64,000 bases of DNA from an uncultured Fibrobacter sp. (GTDB lineage: Bacteria; Fibrobacterota; Fibrobacteria; Fibrobacterales; Fibrobacteraceae). Of the stretch, positions 43,030-51,947 are shown piece after piece. How positions within the stretch are numbered: position 1 is the first letter of the stretch; each line of letters begins with the position of its first letter. Location of the stretch: NCBI GenBank assembly GCA_947165045.1, contig CAMUYW010000007.1, positions 1-64,000 of the forward strand, in the 5' to 3' direction. The notes under the pieces were generated by a model that worked only from the letters and a program-made list of their open reading frames with translations, was not told the DNA's origin and did no database searches. The position numbers and the translations under genes were made by a program.

Positions 43030-45502
43030 AATTCTTTGTATCAGTACTACCGGCATTCAGCTTAATATCCGGCAAGTCACGCACGTAAACGGAGAAACTC
43101 CAACCAGCGGCAGGGCCTGTCGGCGTCCATGTAAAATCGAGTTGCCAGCAATGCAACACTCGTTTGAACGTAAACTCATGCGATACGAACTTGCCTTCGT
43201 TATAATCGTAACGAGTGCTATACGAGACATCCCAGTTGACCGTCGGTTGGAACGTTGCCGAAATTCCAGTAGAATGATTTATGTTATCCTTAAACAAATT
43301 CTTGGCAACACGAGTACTGCTAAACGAATAGCGGTAATCCAAACTTAAGGACCATTTCAACATTTCGTACTTTTCCATCTGCGATGGAAGACCGCCATTA
43401 AACGTACCGCTCCAATGGAAATTCTTTGAAAGTTCATAGCCCCAATACGTGAGTTCCGGAATCCGAACCTTATTCGGGTTCGATTCGTACTTGTGATAGA
43501 AGCTATGACGCGTGTTGATGGTAAACATATAGTCCGGTAAAATCTGCAAACCAAACGACGACGAGATATCCGAGAAATTAAGCGAATCCGCGGCGAAGTT
43601 ATACGAAAAACTATGTCTTGTCGTAAGCAAACGGCGAGTTCCATATTGGTCATCAACCGCTTTAGCCTTCTTTGAAGAATCTCCGCGAGTCGTATCGACT
43701 TTTGCAGCCACCTTGAGATACTTGATATCAAAGTCATTGTTTAAGCTAAAGCCAATCGTCTGTTGTTTTTGCTGGTACGGATACTGCCCAAGTAGCGGAT
43801 GCGGCGCGAACGTTTTAACCGTATCAATTTCTGGAGCATATGTATAAGAAATGCTCGGAGAAAGCACATGGCGGATACCGGTAAAGCGCCCAATTTCAGG
43901 AACCCAGATACCATAAAGTTTTGTATCGGCCGTTAAACTGTAACTGTGGTTATATGCGACATTACCATAAGATCCTTCATCAGGATTAAAGCTCATATAA
44001 CGTTTTCTTTTGTGCAAAGAATCATTCGGATTACGCCAGGATGTTCCTGTCCAATACCCAGAAAAAGTCGCACGAGGAGTAATATTGATAACGTCGAAGA
44101 GGCGCCCAGAATAATCCAACGTATAAGTTCCCGCATAACCAATGTAATGAGCCGTCGTATCCTTATTTTGCACGGAATCTCTATCACTACGCATGAAGTA
44201 ATTGAAACGGTTCGTAAAGCTGTAGTTGAACTTTTCTAGGAACGACTGGAACGAGCCGTCCTCAGCAGCGACCTCGCCTTCTTCCAATTCAAAGCTGAAT
44301 AGATTTCCGCTCATGCGGTACTGGATATCAGGCAAGTTTCTTTCGAGCATGCCCGTCGTCAAGTTATGGTTCTGCGAGACCTTCACCGTCAAGCTCTTGT
44401 TGTTGCCGAACTTACCGGAATAAGCAAGGGAGGCATTCGCTTGCTGGTTCAAGATTGTATTCGCCTCTAGCGAATTACTTTTACGGACACTGCGGTCACT
44501 GACAAAAGAGCCCTGACCGCTCAAAGTATGTTTGGCATCAGGCGTCAAATTTTGATTGTGCGAAAATGCGATATCATACCCGCTATTGCTAAAATCAAAT
44601 TCTTGAAGGTAGCTCGTGTACCTCAAATAACCATCTAGCAAGTAACGCTTTTTATACCGGATCTCGCCCGACAAAGTCGACTTTTCAAAACGCGCCTCGT
44701 CACCTTCAATCACGTCCGCAGAAACCGTTGCATCCCAATAATCGTTGGCGGCGTAATAGAAACCGATATTGCGCAAGTAGTAACCCTGCTTTTGGTCACC
44801 ACCGAACTTAGGCGTCAAAAGACCTGACTTGCGTCCGCTCTTGAGTGGAGCCACAATCATAGGGAGAACCGCCACAGGCACATCGGCAATATTCAAAACA
44901 ACCGGTCTTGCAGTAATCGTTTCCTTAGGTTTCACCACCATGCGACGGCCATAAAAGTAGAAGTGCTGGTGCGTTGTATCATTACACGTACTAAAGTCAC
45001 CACGCGCAATCTGGATTCGCGTATCCGGCAAACGGCGGACCTCCATACCGTTCAACTGCTGGTTGTCCTGGAAGGTTGTCGCGTAATAAACCTCGCCTAT
45101 TTTAGACTTGAGGTTGTACTTGAGGCGCATCCCCGACAAAGACGGATTCTTGGATTCGCGAAGGATCGGATTACCAGAAGCAGCCAAGATCTGATTTTTT
45201 TGGTCCATCCAGATCGTATCGGATTCAAGCGTTGCGGTACGGTACTTGAGCTGCGCCGACTTGTTCAGGTTGAATGTCGACGTTTCCACATCATAAACCA
45301 AATCGACCGCATGGTATTCAATCGTATCCACGCCTGTCGTATCGTTCATCCAATCCACTTCAGTCGTATCTTCTACAGGCTGTTCACGCTCTTCAAGTTC
45401 AAAGCGAGTCATTTCCTCGCCGAAAGAGCAAGGAGCAAAGACAGCTGCGACCAAAAAAGCAAAAATGGCCCAAAGATATCGATGGGTTTTGGATAAAATC
45501 AC
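43022..45502 (-). CDS. lptD: LPS-assembly outer-membrane protein LptD
   Basis: A protein of about 826 residues. A signal-like segment (WAIFAFLVAAVFAPCSF) leads into an OstA-like beta-jellyroll (VDLVYDVETSTFNLNKSAQLKYRTATLESDTIWMDQKNQILAASG), then DFSTCNDT, with the first conserved cysteine, and a long C-terminal barrel of amphipathic strands ending WSFSVYVRDLPDIKL. It inserts lipopolysaccharide into the outer leaflet. The nominal longer frame (to 45553) crosses a rho-independent terminator, so I place the start at GTG 45502. Confidence 0.9.
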   Translation of the reverse strand: MILSKTHRYLWAIFAFLVAAVFAPCSFGEEMTRFELEEREQPVEDTTEVDWMNDTTGVDTIEYHAVDLVYDVETSTFNLNKSAQLKYRTATLESDTIWMDQKNQILAASGNPILRESKNPSLSGMRLKYNLKSKIGEVYYATTFQDNQQLNGMEVRRLPDTRIQIARGDFSTCNDTTHQHFYFYGRRMVVKPKETITARPVVLNIADVPVAVLPMIVAPLKSGRKSGLLTPKFGGDQKQGYYLRNIGFYYAANDYWDATVSADVIEGDEARFEKSTLSGEIRYKKRYLLDGYLRYTSYLQEFDFSNSGYDIAFSHNQNLTPDAKHTLSGQGSFVSDRSVRKSNSLEANTILNQQANASLAYSGKFGNNKSLTVKVSQNHNLTTGMLERNLPDIQYRMSGNLFSFELEEGEVAAEDGSFQSFLEKFNYSFTNRFNYFMRSDRDSVQNKDTTAHYIGYAGTYTLDYSGRLFDVINITPRATFSGYWTGTSWRNPNDSLHKRKRYMSFNPDEGSYGNVAYNHSYSLTADTKLYGIWVPEIGRFTGIRHVLSPSISYTYAPEIDTVKTFAPHPLLGQYPYQQKQQTIGFSLNNDFDIKYLKVAAKVDTTRGDSSKKAKAVDDQYGTRRLLTTRHSFSYNFAADSLNFSDISSSFGLQILPDYMFTINTRHSFYHKYESNPNKVRIPELTYWGYELSKNFHWSGTFNGGLPSQMEKYEMLKWSLSLDYRYSFSSTRVAKNLFKDNINHSTGISATFQPTVNWDVSYSTRYDYNEGKFVSHEFTFKRVLHCWQLDFTWTPTGPAAGWSFSVYVRDLPDIKLNAGSTDTKNYD

Positions 45503-45516
45503 GGTTTCACAAGATA

Positions 45517-45549
45517 GAAAAAAAGAACGCTCCAAAAAAGAAGCGTTCT
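45517..45549 (-). terminator. terminator between the PDZ gene and lptD
   Basis: AGAACGCT (45524-45531) and AGCGTTCT (45542-45549) form a stem, followed on the minus strand by a run of T at 45517-45523. It lies just before the lptD start and would end transcripts of the PDZ gene. Confidence 0.85.
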
Positions 45550-45571
45550 CCAAATTTATTGTAATCTTGAA

Positions 45572-46381
45572 TTACTTCAACACGGCGTTTGCACCGCTAA
45601 CTGCGCCATTGTGGTCGATGGAAATAACATAGCGGCCGCTCGGGAGCTGAGAACCATTCCAAGAAATCGTGTTCACGCCAGCAACAGCATCATCAAGGCC
45701 AAGCTTTGCAACCTGTTCGCCATCAGCATTCAAGATGCTCACAGATACGCGGCCCTTGGACTTCACCGTAAACGAAAGAGCCTTGCGGTTGAAAAGACGA
45801 AGCGTTGCATCACCCTTGCGAATCGGAGTTGTCTTGCTAAACTTCGGAGAGGTCTGAGACTTTTCCACATAAACGCCATTAACATCGGCAGAAGAAATCG
45901 AGACATCACTCTTGACGAGGTTACCGCGGCTAAGCACAGCAACAAACTGCTTGTCGTTTTCGGTAGCGCTTGCATACGTTTCAAGTTCCTGAACGTTCAC
46001 GCGTTCCTTGTCGCCGTACCAGTTCTTAACAGCTTTATTGTCCAAGTCCTTCACGGTAATCTGAGCGCGACGAATGACCGTAGAATAGGTTTCGCCATTG
46101 CTCGTGTACGTGATTTCGAGCGGCTTGTTGACCTGACCGCGGAGCTTCGACTTTGAAAATTCAATATTCTGACCCTTGAGGCTCACACCATCAACAGAAG
46201 TGATGACATCGCCAGCACGAAGGTTCGTTTCAGCAGCAGGCGTACCCGGGATAACTTCTGCCACATGGACGCCCTCGCCCACCTGGTAAATCGTAATGCC
46301 GACACCACCAAAGGATTCGTCAGCCATAATCGGAGCCGTCATCATAGCGGCGATCAAAGAAGCCTTAACAAAACGATTCAT
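45572..46381 (-). CDS. exported PDZ-domain protein with FlgD-Ig-like tail
   Basis: A 269-residue protein. Signal peptide residues 1-21. Residues 25-108 are a PDZ domain (GVGITIYQVGEGVHVAEVIPGTPAAETNLRAGDVITSVDGVSL). The C-terminal 75 residues (KGDATLRLFNRKALSFTVKSKGRVSVSILNADGEQVAKL ... LPSGRYVISIDHNGAVSGANAVLK) resemble FlgD-type immunoglobulin or type IX sorting modules. A sorting role is an inference. AAGGAG lies seven bases before the ATG. Terminated before lptD. Confidence 0.8.
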   Translation of the reverse strand: MNRFVKASLIAAMMTAPIMADESFGGVGITIYQVGEGVHVAEVIPGTPAAETNLRAGDVITSVDGVSLKGQNIEFSKSKLRGQVNKPLEITYTSNGETYSTVIRRAQITVKDLDNKAVKNWYGDKERVNVQELETYASATENDKQFVAVLSRGNLVKSDVSISSADVNGVYVEKSQTSPKFSKTTPIRKGDATLRLFNRKALSFTVKSKGRVSVSILNADGEQVAKLGLDDAVAGVNTISWNGSQLPSGRYVISIDHNGAVSGANAVLK

Positions 46382-46469
46382 AAAAATCTCCTTAAATTTC
46401 TTCCATAATATATAATAAAAATTTGTTATTTCAAACCGAATAGGACCAAAATATGCCGATTAAAACGGC

Positions 46470-46497
46470 AAAAAGCCCTCCAACGCAACGGAAGAGC
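46470..46497 (-). terminator. probable terminator of the TIGR02145 pair
   Basis: On the minus strand GCTCTTCC and GGAGGGC form an imperfect stem with one bulge, followed by TTTTT. It lies 30-60 bases past the stop of the lipoprotein gene. Confidence 0.5.
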
Positions 46498-46528
46498 ACA
46501 AAAGCGGTCTTTTTAGGCTAATGCAATC

Positions 46529-48643
46529 CTACTTTTTAATGCAACGGACGGACATATACGTACGGGAATTCAAAAGTGCCGCCAATTCATCGTTCATTTG
46601 GATGTCTGCACTCACTTGAATCATTCCAGACCAAAACATTTCGGCTTTTCCCGTGCCCAGATTGAGGGCAAGGCGTTTTCCATCTTTAATCGAGTTCATC
46701 CATAAGAATGTTGCATACCCCTGCCAAGGCAATTCATAGGGGTCACCGCCACTCAGAATTCTCCCTGACAAAATAAAACTCATGCCATAAGTATCGGGAG
46801 CAGAATACGCGCTACCCGTACCACCGAGTTGTGAATAAAGCTCCATAAAATCTACCGGATTGTACCCAAGACTTTTCACGTCGTTCGAATCGGGCAATCG
46901 CCAACCGTCGGGACACACTTCGCCAGCGACATCAACACTATAAAACCGCCCTACATTTTTACAATCGTCTTCCAAGCAAGCAGTCGGTTTAGCAAAATCG
47001 GCAACAAACGGCCCCTCGTATTTCATATTTTCAGCCATCCAAGTTTTGCCCTTGAACACTACAGTTCGGTAAACATGATGGTCACGCGGATCTTCGAATC
47101 GGCCGTATTCGACATCAGGATTGAAATAGTATTCCGTAGGATAATCCGCATGCCATTCATACGTGGGTCGCCAAGTTTTATCGTAGCAGATATATTCCGT
47201 AAATTTGGTATAAACTTTTTCGTTAATTATCTTGACACGTTTGTTGTCTGTATCGCAGGGCATATTAAAAAATTCAGTCCATTTTTCGTCGTGGCAAACG
47301 TAATACAGGTTCGGGTCTTTAGGGCTTTGGTATGTTACGCCTTCGCTATCGCATTCAGCTTTTGACGTTTCAAAATCTTTTTGCTGAGCGTAATCCCAGC
47401 CATTGTCAAAGCAAGGCGCGTTATTCGTGTACACATCATAATGCCTGCAAAAATGTTCCGTCCGGCACACATAAGTGACATTAGGCCTGTTCGGGCTTTC
47501 GAAAAGTTTGCCGTGCTTATCGCAAGGGACGTCAAACGTTTCGGCATCAATCGTTTCAACCTTATGCCATCCAGAATCTAGGCTGCACACGAACGAACTG
47601 TCGGCACGTTTCGAATAAACAACATACTTGCCTTCACGATCGCACGGGGTGCCGTAAGTTTCGATTTCCATGCGTGTCGGTGCATCCCAGCCTTCGGCCC
47701 TGCAGATAAACGGAGACAAGTCCATTTCACCGTAAATCGTCTTCGACCAGATTATCGTATCGCGAATAGAGTTATCGCAAACCGGGAGATTCATGCACTT
47801 GCGCTTTGTTTCGTTGACAATTTCACGAGGAATCGGGCGACCAGGACCCATCGCGCAGCCCACCGATTCATAAGCACTGTTGTCGTACAAGGCGTAGTCG
47901 GGAAAATCGCTATGTTCGCCGTATATGGAAATGCCTTCAATTCTTTTATCCCTAAAGTAGTTCAACCCAACGAAATTACAATAATGCTTAGGCTCTAGCG
48001 CACCATTCTCCGTAAAGTAATTTTTCACGTCCTTATAAAATTCACTTTTGGTCGTTCCACCAAAAATATCGTCGAGCGCATGGTTGATGGATTCTGTCGA
48101 AGTATCCTGTTTTGCACGAAGCACTGAATCGAAGCCAAGAGCCGTAAAGAGTTCTGACTTTGCCATAGCCGTAGCTTGTTCCTGCGTATTCCCGGACTCT
48201 GTGAGTTTCTTGATTCGACCTTCGAGAACACTGTCAAGAGTAATCAAACTTGGAGGATCCCTGACAATCTCAGTCGTATCAAAAGGAAAATTATTCCTGG
48301 CATACCTAGACCAATTGGATGCACCATCCCAAGCACAACCACCGCCATAGTTCTGATTTCCTGAGTTTCCGCCAGCACTGGAGCTAGAATTTGCAATAGT
48401 CGCACTTGACGATGACGCAGACAACGATTCAGACGCACCCGAAACCGGCGCATTTTCCGATGCAGTTTCCGTAGCAGACGAACTTGAGGCCGGCGCATTT
48501 TCATCGAACACTCTGTCCGACGACAATTCCTCGACGCTCGAAGAGCTCTCCCCTTGCGCTACAAAATCAACATCTGCAATATTTTCGGATTCAGAGCAAG
48601 CAATTAACGCCACTGCGGCCAACAGGTATATTAGTTTATTCAT
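46529..48643 (-). CDS. Fibrobacter major paralogous (TIGR02145) lipoprotein
   Basis: A 704-residue lipoprotein. Signal and lipobox end at LIAC (residue 16), followed by a serine-rich linker with several SSSS runs. Residues about 270-500 hold cysteine-containing repeats of about 45 residues with a C..(E/D).GW....(2-3 turns)..PCD.(E/D)GK pattern (for example FVCSLDSGW ... VPCDKHGKL). The last 180 residues are the TIGR02145 domain: TVVFKGKTWMAENMKYEG, GRFYSVDVAGEVCPDGWRLPD, and VRCIKK at the end. The domain is a Fibrobacter-enriched surface module of unknown binding partner. Its start overlaps the stop of its paralogue by one base (TAATG). Confidence 0.9.
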   Translation of the reverse strand: MNKLIYLLAAVALIACSESENIADVDFVAQGESSSSVEELSSDRVFDENAPASSSSATETASENAPVSGASESLSASSSSATIANSSSSAGGNSGNQNYGGGCAWDGASNWSRYARNNFPFDTTEIVRDPPSLITLDSVLEGRIKKLTESGNTQEQATAMAKSELFTALGFDSVLRAKQDTSTESINHALDDIFGGTTKSEFYKDVKNYFTENGALEPKHYCNFVGLNYFRDKRIEGISIYGEHSDFPDYALYDNSAYESVGCAMGPGRPIPREIVNETKRKCMNLPVCDNSIRDTIIWSKTIYGEMDLSPFICRAEGWDAPTRMEIETYGTPCDREGKYVVYSKRADSSFVCSLDSGWHKVETIDAETFDVPCDKHGKLFESPNRPNVTYVCRTEHFCRHYDVYTNNAPCFDNGWDYAQQKDFETSKAECDSEGVTYQSPKDPNLYYVCHDEKWTEFFNMPCDTDNKRVKIINEKVYTKFTEYICYDKTWRPTYEWHADYPTEYYFNPDVEYGRFEDPRDHHVYRTVVFKGKTWMAENMKYEGPFVADFAKPTACLEDDCKNVGRFYSVDVAGEVCPDGWRLPDSNDVKSLGYNPVDFMELYSQLGGTGSAYSAPDTYGMSFILSGRILSGGDPYELPWQGYATFLWMNSIKDGKRLALNLGTGKAEMFWSGMIQVSADIQMNDELAALLNSRTYMSVRCIKK

Positions 48644-50814
48644 TATTTTCTCCCCCTATCATACTCTTTTACGCAACGGATTGGCACGTAATCGTCTTGT
48701 GACACCGAACGATAGTAATCATCCCAAATGTTGAAGAACTTGAAAAAGACTTCTTTTGTACTCACATCTCCATAAACCCAATAATTGCTGTGCATTTGGT
48801 TATCAAATTTATCTCGACCTTTATCGTAAAATCCAACATCCAAAAAAGATGTTCCATAAACATTGCATTCATAGGAATTACAGTTGTGACCAATCACAGA
48901 CATGAACTGGCTCATATACGAATCCTTACCGGATCTATTTAGGCTCTGGAACTCGGGCGTTTTAACTAAAGCATTTATATCTATAGAATCAGGCAGCCTC
49001 CAGCCAGCAGGGCAAGCATTTGGCGCAGCATCCTTGGAATAGTACCGGCCTGCAATTTCACACCCATCTTGAGCAGCAACGCTTTGCGATGCATCCGCAG
49101 TCACATACCTCAAGTTTTCAGCCATCCACGTTACGCCAAAAACATCGACCGTCTTATACATTTCGCCATCGCGTTCATCCACGAGCGTTCCATACTCGAC
49201 ATCTGGATTCAAGTAATACTCCCTCGGAAGTTCACAATTCCATGTTCTAGAAGCATACCATTTGCCGTCGTAACAAATATAAAGGTAATGCTGATTTCTT
49301 ATCGGGTCACTCACTCTCTTGTTATTGGTATCGCAGGGCGCCTTGTAAAATTCAGTCCAGGCATCATTATAGCAAACGTAATACATCAACGTATTGTTTA
49401 TTCCCTGTATTCTCTCACCATCCACATCACAAAAGCGTTCTCCAATATCGACCTCTCTAGAGGTAGCATCATCCCAACCCGTATCACGACAGATATAATG
49501 TCCAGATGTATAAATCGGTCGCATTTCCTCTGAATCAAAATGAATAATCCATGATTCTTCCTTGAATATACTTTTTACCATTTTCCCCAGATTGTCTCGG
49601 TCGCAAGGAATGCCAAAAGTCGAAGCTTCCATGTGAGTTGCCACTTTCCATTTCGAGTCTTTGCATAAATAGTACAACGTATCAATAGTCGGGCTTCTCA
49701 CAAGTTGAGGCGTAGTATCGCATGGAAAATTTCTCGTTTCGTAAGCCACTCTTGGAGCAACATTCCAGCCATCTTCCTTACAAATGTAGAACAGATTATT
49801 TTTATAAGTACTCTTGCGTACTTCCCCTATTTTGTCACAAGGAATTCCCTCAAGATCCCTGTCATAAGTTCTCGCAACATTCCACCCTTTCTCAGTGCAT
49901 ACGTAAGGATCTTCGTTGATGATATCTCCAAAACCGATTCTTTTTACCGTTCCAAACAGTTCATCAGTGCAATAAGGAAGGTCAAGGCATTTACGGTGAA
50001 TATTACTGAATATAAGATAAGGATTTTCAATATCCTCATTCGAAACAGCACATCCGCGAACACCTACTGTTCTAGCCCAAGAATAAATTGTTTCATCGTC
50101 GCCTGAATTCAAAAACCACGGCACGCCTTTCCATGCACCGCAATAATCCAACCGATCAAGCATTCCTGTTTCAGCAAAATCTTGAGCATAATAGCTCATT
50201 CCGGTTGAGTCCATAAAAAAGACATAGTTTACAGCATTAACAATATCAACATCTCTGATATACCTTCTCGTAAAAGGCGCATTCGTGTTTTCAATAAGCG
50301 TATCAATTCCCAATGTTTTATAAAGTTCGTCTTTCGCAGTTTTTACAGCATCTTCTGTTGAAGCTCCTTTTGTAACAAGTGCATTCGCGCGAATATTAAT
50401 CAGAAATTCATAGTAATTGAAGTCATTCCAAGGAAACCGTCTTTTAGAGACGGCACACGAAACAACGCTAGGAATCTGAGTTGAATCTGTAAAGATTTTC
50501 GCAAACGAGCTGGAAGAAAAATCTCTATTCTCGCGAGATCTCATTGAAGAGCTAGAGGATCGAGCAACACTGCTGCTGCGGGCGAGTTCGGACGAGCTCG
50601 ACGATTGAACACTTGAACTCGACAATTGCACAACTGAACTTGACAATTGCGCATTGCTGCTAGCTGCAATTTCCGAAGAACTTGATAGATCCTCGGCGCT
50701 CGAAGAGCTCCCCTCCTGAGCGGTGAGGTCGCTATCATTGAGAAAAGCAACATTTTCTGAATCCGTGCAGGCCAACAACACCAGCACCGACAACAGAAAT
50801 GCAAAAATTTTCAT
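48643..50814 (-). CDS. Fibrobacter major paralogous (TIGR02145) lipoprotein
   Basis: A 723-residue paralogue of the next gene, with lipobox LLAC near residue 16 and a longer serine-rich linker (runs of SSSS separated by VQL, VQS and ELA units). Cysteine repeats such as YVCTEKGWNVARTYDRDLEGIPCDKIGEVR are more numerous than in the partner. The C-terminal TIGR02145 domain includes TVDVFGVTWMAENLRYV, GRYYSKDAAPNACPAGWRLPD and VPIRCVKEYD. The two genes are likely to be a tandem duplication transcribed together. They are probably displayed on the outer membrane surface. Confidence 0.9.
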   Translation of the reverse strand: MKIFAFLLSVLVLLACTDSENVAFLNDSDLTAQEGSSSSAEDLSSSSEIAASSNAQLSSSVVQLSSSSVQSSSSSELARSSSVARSSSSSMRSRENRDFSSSSFAKIFTDSTQIPSVVSCAVSKRRFPWNDFNYYEFLINIRANALVTKGASTEDAVKTAKDELYKTLGIDTLIENTNAPFTRRYIRDVDIVNAVNYVFFMDSTGMSYYAQDFAETGMLDRLDYCGAWKGVPWFLNSGDDETIYSWARTVGVRGCAVSNEDIENPYLIFSNIHRKCLDLPYCTDELFGTVKRIGFGDIINEDPYVCTEKGWNVARTYDRDLEGIPCDKIGEVRKSTYKNNLFYICKEDGWNVAPRVAYETRNFPCDTTPQLVRSPTIDTLYYLCKDSKWKVATHMEASTFGIPCDRDNLGKMVKSIFKEESWIIHFDSEEMRPIYTSGHYICRDTGWDDATSREVDIGERFCDVDGERIQGINNTLMYYVCYNDAWTEFYKAPCDTNNKRVSDPIRNQHYLYICYDGKWYASRTWNCELPREYYLNPDVEYGTLVDERDGEMYKTVDVFGVTWMAENLRYVTADASQSVAAQDGCEIAGRYYSKDAAPNACPAGWRLPDSIDINALVKTPEFQSLNRSGKDSYMSQFMSVIGHNCNSYECNVYGTSFLDVGFYDKGRDKFDNQMHSNYWVYGDVSTKEVFFKFFNIWDDYYRSVSQDDYVPIRCVKEYDRGRK

Positions 50815-50937
50815 CCTTCCCCCTTCAACACACTACAGCAGTGTTCCCAAGCACTTGTCTTAAAATACATTCAACTTGATTGCATAAATCAAAAAAAAGC
50901 CCATTCATAAGAATAAGCGTTGAGAATTACACATTTT

Positions 50938-51678
50938 TTAGAATTTCAACTTTACGAAAGACTCGTAGTGATCGCTGGTATAATAAATGTTGCAGCCACT
51001 AGCATAAACTAAACGTCTGGGACCTCGGTTCGTTTCGAAATAGTCCACGTCAGCTTCGCGGTAATCGCCTTGAGGCAAGCGTCCATCGCGGTTGCTGAAA
51101 CGATCGCCCCCAATCATCACGCCAAGCGTTCTTTGCGGATTAAAATTCCAACGCTCTAAACGTTTTCCCGTCTTGGATTCGTACATGCGAATGCCTTCAT
51201 TTTTGTTCACATAGTTCGGTGGCAAATAGCCATTTTCGCAAATAAACCGAGCTACTTCATCTTTCGACGTGTATTGAGAAGCGTTCACATTCGTTTGCGT
51301 TGCGGTCGATTGAGGCTGTTGAGAAGACGAACCCAGTTTGCCGACAAGGGTATAAGTGCCAGCGATTAAGGCAAGAACAACGCACAAAACTCTCATGAAA
51401 TTGCGCACAGGCCGTTGCTTGCGTGGCCGAGCAAAATGCGTTTGGCGGGGCATATTTTCAAGAGTAGGAACGCCGTCAAGCAAGCCACTTTCAATTCGCG
51501 GCCCTTTTTCGCCTTTTCCAAATGTATTCACGACAATCGTATCACCCACGCGCGGAGAACGAGACGGACGTCCCAGCGCACTCACATGCACAAAATACTT
51601 GACTCCGTTTGCCGTCGCAAAACCGAATCCCTTTTCATTATTCCACTGAATTATTGTCGCTTTGTTTGTAATAGTCAT
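50938..51678 (-). CDS. cold-shock domain / transmembrane / barnase-type ribonuclease fusion
   Basis: A 246-residue protein. Residues about 6-70 are a cold-shock domain: ATIIQWNNEKGFGFA carries RNP-1 and YFVHVSALG carries RNP-2. A basic stretch (PRKQRPVRNF) precedes one transmembrane helix at about 96-117 (VLCVVLALIAGTYTLVG). The C-terminal 105 residues match barnase: LPPNYVNKNE, GGDRFSNRDGRLP, YREADVDY with the general-base Glu, RRLVYASG with the catalytic Arg, and TSDHYESF with the His. The order and the residues fit an active guanyl-specific RNase. With basic residues on the cytoplasmic side, the RNase should face the periplasm. I start at 51678 (MTITNKA). No barstar-like gene was seen nearby. 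Confidence 0.88.
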   Translation of the reverse strand: MTITNKATIIQWNNEKGFGFATANGVKYFVHVSALGRPSRSPRVGDTIVVNTFGKGEKGPRIESGLLDGVPTLENMPRQTHFARPRKQRPVRNFMRVLCVVLALIAGTYTLVGKLGSSSQQPQSTATQTNVNASQYTSKDEVARFICENGYLPPNYVNKNEGIRMYESKTGKRLERWNFNPQRTLGVMIGGDRFSNRDGRLPQGDYREADVDYFETNRGPRRLVYASGCNIYYTSDHYESFVKLKF

Positions 51679-51764
51679 ATTGGAAAGATAAGTATTATTC
51701 AAAGGATTTTTGCAACGCAGCCACCCCAAAATCGCAGAAATTTCGAGATTCGCCGAGCCAAAAT

Positions 51765-51909
51765 ATTGCAAAGTAGCATTTTAAGGGGTAAAAAAAGGAT
51801 TGAAAAGTAGCATTTTAGACCACAAAACAGGGTTGAAAAGTAGCATTTTCTATTGCCAAAACGGATTGAAAAGTGTATTTTTAAGGATAGAAAAGGTATT
51901 GAAAAGTAG
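51765..51909. repeat. array of five phased direct repeats
   Basis: The unit ATTGAAAAGTAGCATTTT starts at 51765 (one change), 51799, 51832 (one change), 51865 (GTGT in place of GTAGC) and 51898 (first 12 bases only). Spacing is 34, 33, 33 and 33 bases, close to three helical turns. The array fills the gap between the divergent cold-shock/barnase gene and the ATPase gene and ends 38 bases before the ATPase start. Phased A-tracts could bend DNA or offer repeated protein sites. Confidence 0.85.
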
Positions 51910-51947
51910 AAAAGCTAGCGAATTTGAGTTAAAAAGGGCAAAAAATC

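Noticed and set aside
51765-51909. CRISPR array
   Set aside because: Five imperfect copies with 15-base intervals that are not spacer-like, no cas genes nearby, and copies decay within an intergenic region.
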